Below, one piece after another: positions 53,653-60,837 of a DNA stretch of 60,837 bases. This DNA is from UBA1275 sp038124025 (lineage in GTDB: Bacteria; Bacteroidota; Rhodothermia; Balneolales; Balneolaceae): the NCBI GenBank assembly GCA_038124025.1, contig JAYPBC010000013.1, positions 1 through 60,837 on the forward strand. Direction: 5' to 3'. The first letter of the stretch is position 1. Every line of letters begins with the position of its first letter. A program made the translations under genes and the position numbers. A model generated the notes under the pieces. It was not told the DNA's origin, ran no database searches, and saw only the letters and a program-made list of their open reading frames with translations.

Positions 53653-54780
53653 TTGTTTGAATTAAACAAAACATGTTCTACAAGTAAAGCCCGCCTTGGC
53701 CGTCTAACTACTGACCATGGGACTATAGAAACGCCCATTTTTATGCCGGTAGGAACACTTGGAACGGTGAAGGGTGTTTCACAAGATCGACTAAAAGATC
53801 CTATCCAAGCCCAAATAATTTTGGGAAATACCTATCACCTTTATCTTAGACCCGGCACTGAAATTATGAGGGCCAGCGGTGGTTTACACGGTTTTATGAA
53901 TTGGGATCGGCCTATTTTAACAGACTCTGGGGGATATCAGATTTTTTCTCTTTCAGATATACGAACCTTAGATGAAGAGGGGGCACATTTTAAAAGTCAC
54001 TTAGACGGTTCGAAACACTTATTTACCCCTGAGAATGTGGTGGATATCCAACGAATTCTGGGCTCTGACATTATGATGATATTGGATGAGTGCCCACCCT
54101 ATCCTAGTGATTATGCGTACGCAAAAAACTCAATGGAACTCACCCATCGTTGGGCTAAAAGAGGGCGAAAACAGTTTCTAGAAACCCAAGCACTATACGG
54201 ACATCAACAAGCTCAATTTGGTATTGTGCAAGGTGGTACATACAAAGACCTTAGGATTGCCTCTGCAGAATTTATGGCTGAACAGGATTTTGAAGGTATT
54301 GCAATAGGCGGGCTCAGTGTTGGTGAACCTATTCCCTTACTGTATGAAATGACGGATATCAACACCGATGTATTACCCAAAAAAAAGGTACGGTATCTCA
54401 TGGGGGTAGGGACACCGGCTAATTTACTAGAATCCATCGCGCGCGGCGTTGATATGTTTGATTGTGTGATGCCCACCAGAAATGCTCGAAATGGAACTAT
54501 TTTTACGCGAAATGGCAAGGTGAATCTCAGAAATTCCAAATGGAAAAATCATTATGCCGTCTTAGACGAGGATTTCCCGAGTGATCTATGTCAAAAGTAT
54601 CAAATGTCCTATGTTCATCACTTACTTAAAACTAATGAATTATTTGGAATGACCTTAGCATCAGAACATAACCTACAGTTTTACTTATGGCTCATGAAAG
54701 AAATCAGAGCACACATCCAAAAAGATACCTTTGCCTCTTGGTACCCAGATATGGTCCGCCGTTTAGAGTCAAAAATTTAA
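53653..54780 (+). CDS. tgt: tRNA-guanine transglycosylase, Zn site partly lost
   Basis: Exchanges guanine-34 of Asp, Asn, His and Tyr tRNAs for preQ1. The 375-residue protein has ILGNTYHLYLRPG, TDSGGYQIFSLSD (active-site Asp), FGIVQGG, GGLSVGEP and DMFDCVMPTRNARNG with the nucleophilic Asp. The start is TTG at 53653. Of the four zinc ligands in classical bacterial Tgt, the two first cysteines of CxCxxC are Phe308 and Ser310 here, while Cys313 and His339 remain. I believe this loss is common in the Bacteroidota branch (from memory). It diverges from the sugar transferase gene and converges with the glycan operon at 54800. Confidence 0.95.
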   Translation: MFELNKTCSTSKARLGRLTTDHGTIETPIFMPVGTLGTVKGVSQDRLKDPIQAQIILGNTYHLYLRPGTEIMRASGGLHGFMNWDRPILTDSGGYQIFSLSDIRTLDEEGAHFKSHLDGSKHLFTPENVVDIQRILGSDIMMILDECPPYPSDYAYAKNSMELTHRWAKRGRKQFLETQALYGHQQAQFGIVQGGTYKDLRIASAEFMAEQDFEGIAIGGLSVGEPIPLLYEMTDINTDVLPKKKVRYLMGVGTPANLLESIARGVDMFDCVMPTRNARNGTIFTRNGKVNLRNSKWKNHYAVLDEDFPSDLCQKYQMSYVHHLLKTNELFGMTLASEHNLQFYLWLMKEIRAHIQKDTFASWYPDMVRRLESKI

Positions 54781-54799
54781 AAAATTGCATGTTTATCCT

Positions 54800-56896
54800 T
54801 TATTCCCAGGTATTCCCTGGTTGAAATATAGACTTCAATAATATGTCCATGTCCATACCTAGCGAATAATTTTGCATATAATACAGCTGATAATGCTCAG
54901 CATCTTGATCCTCCTGAAACTTACCTTTATTTAACTGAACAAGTCCAGTTAAACCGGGTTTTAGTCCTCCCCTTTTTTCCACTACATGCGTTGAACTAAT
55001 TTCCCGAATTGGAAGAGTAGAGCCGACCCAAGAGTATCTTCCAAATAATACCCCTACCAAAAACAAACTTCGATTATACCATTTATGCTTGGCTAAGGGC
55101 TCTAAAAAAAGATGGCCTTTTGGCCGCCTAATTCCTGCTAAAAGTGCTATAGGCCAAACAAATGCAAAAGCTGGTAAGGCCAAGGCTATATCAAAAGATC
55201 GCTTTACGAACCGGTTAATGGGCTTATTCAATGCAAGTTCTACTTCAACCAGTGGTAAACTTTCAAGGTACTCCACTCTTGATTTTCCTAAAATAAAATC
55301 CATGCTATCAGGAATAAGCTTGCACTGAACCGATAACCATTGCAAGGTTGAAATAGCTCGAAGCATCTCTTTGTAAGATAGAGTCCGCAATGAGAATAGC
55401 ACCTGATCGGCATGATAGGCCTTAACTAAATCTTCTAACTGACTTAATGACCCAAGAGAGTTAGGGAGTAGTTTTTGATTGGATGAGTTCTGTTCTATAT
55501 CTTGACTCTCTAGGTCACTATCCGCTCCTGTTTGGACCCAGCCTAAAACTTCCACATTCCAATCCGGTCTAGCGTGTATTTTAGGTATGAGTTCCTTGGC
55601 ATCTAATTGGGTCCCAACGAGCAGAATATTAGATTTCTTTATTTGTCCTTTGGCAATGTTTTGATTCCTTCTAGCCTTGATCTGAACGAGTTTCAATCCT
55701 ATCATGAGCCCGACCGAGAGTCCAAAACCAATCAAGAGCGATAAACGGGAAAAGGCTAGATTTCGTGCAAAAAATGTGATGGCGGCTACCCCGACATACG
55801 AAAATAATAGGGCCTTTAATGGTGTGGAAATCGAATCCATTTTGTGTTGATACAACCCTAAGAGTGCCCCAACCAAAAGGTAAATTCCAGAGGCTAGGAG
55901 ATTGACCCATAGAAACTGAAACGATTGTAGGTCACTGAATATCTCAACACTGAATTGAAACCGAATTAAAAAGCCCAAAATAATGGAGATGTTTAATAGC
56001 ACTAAATCAGCCGCAATCCATGAAATAGCTTTTAAGCGACTTACAATAAAAGAAAAAATAGTTTTCAACCATAGTGCAGAAAAAATTACTGCTTTGAATA
56101 GGACGCTATATCTAGAGGAATGATGCTTATCAAAGAATAAATACATCGCCTCATTGAAAATTCGAATGTAGCGTAAATCCCCTTTTTTTGTACTCTCTCC
56201 TTTATAATGAATGATGGAAGTAGTAGGAACATAATCAATATGATAGTTGGTCTGCTGCACACGATAACACAGATCTATGTCCTCACCGTACATAAAAAAA
56301 CGTTCATCAAAGCCTTCTAATTGCTGCAAAAGTTCTGTTCTCCAAAACATAAATGAACCCGATAAAACAGGAACCTTTGCCTGTTGGTCTTCCGAAAGCC
56401 AACTAAGGTAATACTGGCCAAATAAACGTGACTTGGGAAAGATCGAATGCAGGCCCAATAATTTAGTTAATGCAGCCCAGATAGTGGGAACAGAACGCTT
56501 AGATTCAGGGGCATAACTACCATCAGGATTTAGAATTTTGCAACCGGCTGCCCCACAATCCGGATGTGCATTCATATGAGCAATCAGAGAAGAAAAGGTA
56601 TCCTCACTTACCAATGTGTCGGGATTGATAATCAGAGTAAAATCCCCTTTAGCTTGTTTAATCGCCTGATTATTAGCCTTACCAAAACCTAGATTATCTT
56701 TGTTTGCGATATAGCTTACATCCGGATGACGCTTGCGTAAATACGATACGGAGTCATCACCAGAATCATTGTCGACCACAAATACTTGAACGGCATAATT
56801 ACTTGCTGCTTTGCGAATGGAACTAAGCAAATTGGAGACATACTCCTTTACTTTATAATTCACAATTACGATGCTTATATCGACTTTTTTAGCCAT
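54800..56896 (-). CDS. GT2 glycosyltransferase fused to a catalytically degenerate sugar-phosphate transferase-like region
   Basis: 698 residues in four parts. Residues 1-260 are a rhamnosyltransferase-like GT2 (ISIVIVNYKVKEYVSNLL, VDNDSGDDS, IINPDTLV, MYGEDIDLCYRV). Residues about 265-400 hold four to five membrane helices. Residues about 420-530 resemble the CoA-binding-like segment of polyprenyl glycosylphosphotransferases (SNILLVGTQLDAKELIPKI). The last 140 residues align with the catalytic module: NRFVKRSFDIALALPAF, RYSWVGSTLP and GLKPGLTGLVQLNKG, ending with MQNYSLGMDMDILLKSIF. The RQERIG and KFRTM stretches are absent, and the DELPQL catalytic pair is replaced by WYNRSL at about 606-611. 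So the GT2 part looks active, the phosphotransferase part not. The start codon overlaps the previous gene's stop by one base (TAATG). Confidence 0.88.
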   Translation of the reverse strand: MAKKVDISIVIVNYKVKEYVSNLLSSIRKAASNYAVQVFVVDNDSGDDSVSYLRKRHPDVSYIANKDNLGFGKANNQAIKQAKGDFTLIINPDTLVSEDTFSSLIAHMNAHPDCGAAGCKILNPDGSYAPESKRSVPTIWAALTKLLGLHSIFPKSRLFGQYYLSWLSEDQQAKVPVLSGSFMFWRTELLQQLEGFDERFFMYGEDIDLCYRVQQTNYHIDYVPTTSIIHYKGESTKKGDLRYIRIFNEAMYLFFDKHHSSRYSVLFKAVIFSALWLKTIFSFIVSRLKAISWIAADLVLLNISIILGFLIRFQFSVEIFSDLQSFQFLWVNLLASGIYLLVGALLGLYQHKMDSISTPLKALLFSYVGVAAITFFARNLAFSRLSLLIGFGLSVGLMIGLKLVQIKARRNQNIAKGQIKKSNILLVGTQLDAKELIPKIHARPDWNVEVLGWVQTGADSDLESQDIEQNSSNQKLLPNSLGSLSQLEDLVKAYHADQVLFSLRTLSYKEMLRAISTLQWLSVQCKLIPDSMDFILGKSRVEYLESLPLVEVELALNKPINRFVKRSFDIALALPAFAFVWPIALLAGIRRPKGHLFLEPLAKHKWYNRSLFLVGVLFGRYSWVGSTLPIREISSTHVVEKRGGLKPGLTGLVQLNKGKFQEDQDAEHYQLYYMQNYSLGMDMDILLKSIFQPGNTWE

Positions 56897-57627
56897 TAAA
56901 CTCCAATCTTATTGAGTACATACTCCAGCTTTGCACGCCAACCTAGACCATAGCCCGTCTTTCTAGCGGTTCCACGCCACAAATGATCTATACTGTCACT
57001 CATCGGATATTCCACTAACTGGAATCCCTTTAACCAAGCCTCCCGAAAATTTTGCAGTGTGGGCTGACCATGGTGAACAAAGGGAGGAAACTGGACATAT
57101 AACGCCCTTTTTACCACCATGTACGGTGTTTGCAAAATGGTTTCACCTGATGGTTTATTGGTACTAAAGCCTCGTTTATTCACCCTGTTGAACATCCCTG
57201 CTGCGTAATTTTTTTCATCTGATTCCAAGCGCTCCAAGATGCATTCTAAAAAACCACCCATTTTGGTTTCCGTATCACTATCCAAGAAAAAAACATACTT
57301 CGATTTTACTATTTGTCGTGCTGCAAAATCCATCGCTGGCCCGTGATACATATTATTCGGCAAACGAACCCATTGAGTATTTGATTGTGAACCAATCCAC
57401 TCTTCAACCTGATCTACAACCTTCGAATCCGACCCATTATCCAAGACAACTAAGGGAATTTCCGGATAATAAAACTTAAATGATTCAACAGCCTTTTTAA
57501 GTAATTCTGGGGTCTGATAATGAACAATAACCGCACTGAGGTCTAATTTGTTTAGAACATCTTTTCGAGTTGATGCACTCGCTAATTCCTTTGAGCTCGA
57601 TGGTTTTTTAGAAACTTCTTGGTTCAT
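56896..57627 (-). CDS. GT2 family glycosyltransferase
   Basis: From ATG at 57625-57627 the product is 243 residues; the frame is open 17 codons further, but that extension would overlap the upstream gene by 50 bases. GT2 fold: DLSAVIVHYQTPELLKKAV, VVLDNGSDSKVV, YHGPAMDFAARQ and the DxD-type motif in FFLDSDTETKMGG. The acceptor/donor is unknown. It ends in a TAATG overlap with the fused GT2 gene and starts 1 base after the PorZ-like gene's stop, so all three are almost certainly translated from one mRNA. Confidence 0.9.
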   Translation of the reverse strand: MNQEVSKKPSSSKELASASTRKDVLNKLDLSAVIVHYQTPELLKKAVESFKFYYPEIPLVVLDNGSDSKVVDQVEEWIGSQSNTQWVRLPNNMYHGPAMDFAARQIVKSKYVFFLDSDTETKMGGFLECILERLESDEKNYAAGMFNRVNKRGFSTNKPSGETILQTPYMVVKRALYVQFPPFVHHGQPTLQNFREAWLKGFQLVEYPMSDSIDHLWRGTARKTGYGLGWRAKLEYVLNKIGV

Positions 57628-57628
57628 A

Positions 57629-60049
57629 TCATTGGATAATAACAAGCTTACCAACCCCCCGTTCACCTTCATCCACATCCCACGCCACTATAAAATACAC
57701 CCCACTACTAAGTTTTTGGCCATTCGAATTATACCCGTCCCATTGCACACGACCACCATTGGCTTGCAATTCGTGTACCACCTCACCACCTGAGTTAAGA
57801 ATCCTTATCCGTGTAGATTGACTCAAATTTTCAATAATTATTCGCTCATATTGTTCATACAAAAAGGGGTTTGGATAGACCTTTAAAGAGCCCATTTTAG
57901 CCTTTGGAGATTGTGCAATATCAATAAAACTTACTAGACCTCTATCGGTCGCTACAAATACTTCTCCTGATTCTTCATTCACCGTAATGGACAAGATATT
58001 ATTTGAAATGAGTGGGCTATTTTCCTCTGTATAACGCTTGATAATGGTACTTCCTTCCTCATTTAACAACCATAAACCTTGGTTAACACTACCAATCCAT
58101 TTCTGATTAGCCCCATTAACGGCCATAGAACTAACGTTAATGTCACGAAGTAAATACCTTGAAACAGCAGCTGTGTCCTCATTTAACAACCATTGAGATT
58201 GACGCTCTGATGCACGTTGGCTGTCGACAATAAATTGAGGGAATAAAAAACGAGCAATCCCTCTTGCCGTACCAATCCATACTTCTCCATTTTTATCTTC
58301 TAAAAAAGCAGTGACTTTATTGTCAGGCAAATTACCATTACTGGGAGAAGTAGTCAGTTTGACTCCTTGGTTGTCTTGAAGGTTCATTGGATCATTAGTA
58401 TCCATAACTAACAAGCCTGTTCCATCTCCGGTTGAACTTTGAAGGGAGATCCATTTATTATTTTTAGAGTCTATAAATAACCCAACATATTCATCAAGTG
58501 TGCTCACTGCATTGTCTTTAGCATGAGCTAACCAAGTATCTTGATTTGGTTCATATACATACAAAGGTTCAGATCCATACCGGCTAACTAGCCACACTTG
58601 GTCTTTGCTATCCGCAGATAAACCAGATATTACGGTATACTCTGGATTGTCCGCTTCCCAACCTCTTAAGGTACTGTTAAATGCATTATACACCTGTATT
58701 GCATTGGTAGTTTTGTTGTGCTTAACAAGTCCGCTTCCCCAGGAACCAATAAAATAATGAGTACTATTTTGAGTTGTAGTAAAGGCCTGTTTGAAGTTTT
58801 CTTGATCCAGCAACTCCGTATTTTGAGCATTAAAGCTAATCCAAGAACTATCCTGAAAAAAAGAATAACCCTTAGATCGGTCAATGATTCTATCTCCTGT
58901 AACATTTTGAGATGTTGCAGCAAATAAGCGGTCATTAGACCACTCTAAATCGGTAAAAAAATTAGTGTAAGGCCCAAGAGGAACAAATTGGTCCCAATCC
59001 GTAGGACTATTAAATACCAATAAACCGATGTCAGTCGTACCCATTATCAAATGATCCGATTGCATAGTACCTGTACGTATACCTCTGACATTATCAACCC
59101 GATAAATCTTAGTCGATCTATAGGTTGATCGGCGCATGATTCTGTTATTAAATACCAACAAAAGATCTTGACCTTGTGACTGATGTACATTGTCTAATGC
59201 TTGGAGATAGTTAATTCCATCCTCTTTTTGCCAGGTTTCACCATCTAGTTGATACAGCGATTCTTCTACCACGGCATATGCAGTGCCATCGAAAAAACTG
59301 ATGTCCTGTATCAGATTAGATGGTAGTCCATCAGCCTTAGTATAAACCGTCCACGAATCACTGATGATTAAATTGTCCATTAAATTAGCCGATACTATAC
59401 CACCAGATGTTGCAGCTATTAATTGGTTATCATAGATATCAATAGCAAATACTGGTGTGGCTCGATCAAGATTACCAAGACCTATATAGCTTTGTTGAAC
59501 ATATAAGTCATCTACATTAAACTCGACTATTCCAAAATCTGTTGCCACATAGAGCACATCATCATAGATAAGTAGATCTCGGATAGATTTGGATGGATAC
59601 TGGTCTATACGAAGTAGGTCATTTATGGTTTGTAAGGAGGTAGTCTCAACGTTATACACATCAATTGCACCATCCATATATCCTAAGAATAGCTGCTTTG
59701 ATGAGGAATGATATACCAATTTTTGAATGTCTAAACGATGTAAACCATCCAAGGTTGTTAATGTGCTACTATTGCCTACTGGATCCGTAATAAACAAACC
59801 ACCCTGTGTTGCAACAATTCTAACATTTTGATCCGTTACAACAACATCATTTATGGTAGAAAAAGATGAGTAAACTCGCCATTCATCAATATTTTGAGCT
59901 TGTACTGAATTGAAATTCAACCACAAAAGCGAAAAAATTATGACACACCGTACAGGATAAATCGAACGTGATGACGAAAAATTTAAAATTCTTCGAGTAA
60001 GTCCAGTACTAGGTAGTATAGATATATTGTGATGCTGTTGAACAACCAT
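57629..60049 (-). CDS. PorZ-like propeller protein with type IX secretion C-terminal domain
   Basis: The frame is open up to 60256, but that would translate through the 5S rRNA gene and terminator. ATG at 60047-60049 gives 806 residues with a signal peptide (FSLLWLNFNSVQA, cleavage before QNIDEW). It continues with two beta-propeller regions (about 45-710), with units such as LLIYDDVLYVATDFGIVEFN and GEVWIGTARGIARF. The C-terminal 80 residues form a Por-type sorting domain: LKVYPNPFLYEQYERI, IRILNSGGEVVHEL, WDGYNSNGQKLSSGVYF and KLVIIQ. The architecture and the WRVYSSFSTINDVVVT start resemble PorZ of Porphyromonas gingivalis, which takes part in the attachment of A-LPS to secreted proteins. 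It heads a three-gene operon with two glycosyltransferase genes. Confidence 0.85.
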   Translation of the reverse strand: MVVQQHHNISILPSTGLTRRILNFSSSRSIYPVRCVIIFSLLWLNFNSVQAQNIDEWRVYSSFSTINDVVVTDQNVRIVATQGGLFITDPVGNSSTLTTLDGLHRLDIQKLVYHSSSKQLFLGYMDGAIDVYNVETTSLQTINDLLRIDQYPSKSIRDLLIYDDVLYVATDFGIVEFNVDDLYVQQSYIGLGNLDRATPVFAIDIYDNQLIAATSGGIVSANLMDNLIISDSWTVYTKADGLPSNLIQDISFFDGTAYAVVEESLYQLDGETWQKEDGINYLQALDNVHQSQGQDLLLVFNNRIMRRSTYRSTKIYRVDNVRGIRTGTMQSDHLIMGTTDIGLLVFNSPTDWDQFVPLGPYTNFFTDLEWSNDRLFAATSQNVTGDRIIDRSKGYSFFQDSSWISFNAQNTELLDQENFKQAFTTTQNSTHYFIGSWGSGLVKHNKTTNAIQVYNAFNSTLRGWEADNPEYTVISGLSADSKDQVWLVSRYGSEPLYVYEPNQDTWLAHAKDNAVSTLDEYVGLFIDSKNNKWISLQSSTGDGTGLLVMDTNDPMNLQDNQGVKLTTSPSNGNLPDNKVTAFLEDKNGEVWIGTARGIARFLFPQFIVDSQRASERQSQWLLNEDTAAVSRYLLRDINVSSMAVNGANQKWIGSVNQGLWLLNEEGSTIIKRYTEENSPLISNNILSITVNEESGEVFVATDRGLVSFIDIAQSPKAKMGSLKVYPNPFLYEQYERIIIENLSQSTRIRILNSGGEVVHELQANGGRVQWDGYNSNGQKLSSGVYFIVAWDVDEGERGVGKLVIIQ

Positions 60050-60108
60050 GGCTAAATGTACGGATTCAGTTGGGCTTCTACCATAGTATTTCCCATGATG
60101 GAGGTCAT

Positions 60109-60143
60109 AAAAAAAGCCTCCGGTTGCTGGGCAACGGGAGGCT
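60109..60143 (-). terminator. Rho-independent terminator of the rRNA operon
   Basis: On the minus strand AAGCCTCC, one mismatch, GTTGC, loop CCA, GCAAC, one mismatch, GGAGGCTT forms a strong hairpin followed by a run of U. It lies just after the 5S gene and before the PorZ-like start, so it should end rRNA transcription and separate it from that operon. Confidence 0.88.
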
Positions 60144-60151
60144 TGTAAAAG

Positions 60152-60261
60152 GAGGAGGCGGCGACCTACTCTACCGCAGTGCAGTACCATCGGCGCTACA
60201 GGGCTTAACGGCCGTGTTCGGGATGGGAACGGGTGGAACCCCTGTGCCATAGCCACCTCAC
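60152..60261 (-). rRNA. rrf: 5S ribosomal RNA
   Basis: The minus-strand sequence contains the 5S core CCCATCCCGAACACGG, GCGCCGATGGTACTGC and GGTAGAGTAGGTCGCCGCC. The ends pair: GAGGTGGC (60252-60259) with GCCGCCTC (60155-60162) as helix I. Length is about 110 bases; exact ends are approximate by a few bases. It lies about 150 bases downstream of the 23S gene, in the usual 16S-23S-5S order. Confidence 0.92.
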
Positions 60262-60412
60262 AAAATCAATGGGTTGGTGAACCCTTTGTCATAATGCCCC
60301 TGGGAAGGGGACGCGCAGCGCGCGCAAGTAGTAGCGGTGTAAACCGCGTCGTTGTCTAATTAATGGCTTGGCCGCACCCGAGGCAACGCCACAGGTGCAA
60401 GCCCTATAAATA
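60262..60412 (-). other. 23S-5S rRNA spacer with hairpins
   Basis: About 150 bases without a tRNA gene. Several inverted repeats are visible: GGGTT-GGTG-AACCC (60271-60284), CCCC...GGGG (60297-60310) and GCGGT-GTAA-ACCGC (60334-60347). They are probably processing stems for RNase III-type cleavage (inference). Confidence 0.7.

Positions 60413-60837
<425 letters not shown>

Noticed and set aside
60050..60256. N-terminal extension of the PorZ-like reading frame into the 5S gene
   Set aside because: The extra residues are only a translation of the 5S rRNA and its terminator; ATG at 60047-60049 gives a signal peptide.

Overview
The window looks like one scaffold piece from a draft or metagenome-assembled genome; a run of exactly 100 N at 48759-48858 marks a scaffold join. 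The organism is most likely in the Bacteroidota/Rhodothermota/Balneolota branch, and I favour Balneolales. The evidence is: a PorZ-like protein with a type IX secretion C-terminal signal, a promoter of the TTTG-N21-TAnnTTTG type in front of the str operon, A/T-rich leaders with almost no Shine-Dalgarno sites, several TTG starts, a Tgt lacking two zinc cysteines, and several protein families that I mainly associate with this branch. Lineage below phylum level is inference.

Layout. 1-3209 (minus): str operon rpsL-rpsG-fusA-tuf, with tuf cut by the window edge. 3277-10857: recG (plus), a relic AraC-type regulator, then typA, an acyl-CoA carboxylase subunit and an acidic protein of unknown function (minus). 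10925-16753: a lone CcmA-like ATPase, an M29 aminopeptidase, an ALDH7-type dehydrogenase, a SpoU methyltransferase and a PIN-PhoH protein. 16886-27989: a secreted DPP-IV-type peptidase, glutamate racemase, a TonB-dependent receptor, a large lipoprotein and a BatA-type VWA membrane protein. 28036-34449: hflX, a CBS protein, a large TPR protein and aroA. 34450-40560: a repeat-bearing spacer, then hsp20, dnaK and tsaD, a BASS transporter and an acyltransferase. 40635-44838: a SodC lipoprotein with an altered zinc site, a broken SdpI-type gene, glyS, asd and a small PH-like protein. 44980-51292: an epimerase, a MauE-like protein, cdsA with a CPBP protease, a DUF4199-like gene cut by the gap, and accA with a thioesterase. 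51379-60049: two glycan operons flanking tgt. 60109-60837 (minus): the 3' end of an rRNA operon (23S partial, spacer, 5S, terminator).

Most of the window is housekeeping. I found no CRISPR array, insertion sequence, prophage or classical defence island. The most interesting region is 54800-60049. There a PorZ-like propeller protein is followed, with 1-base spacing or overlap, by a GT2 glycosyltransferase and then by a GT2 fused to a polyprenyl-phosphate sugar transferase-like region that has lost its catalytic Asp-Glu pair. An apparently intact sugar-1-phosphate transferase and a DPM1-like transferase lie nearby (51414-53565). Together they suggest a surface-glycan pathway tied to type IX secretion, possibly comparable to A-LPS anchoring in Porphyromonas; that link is inference.
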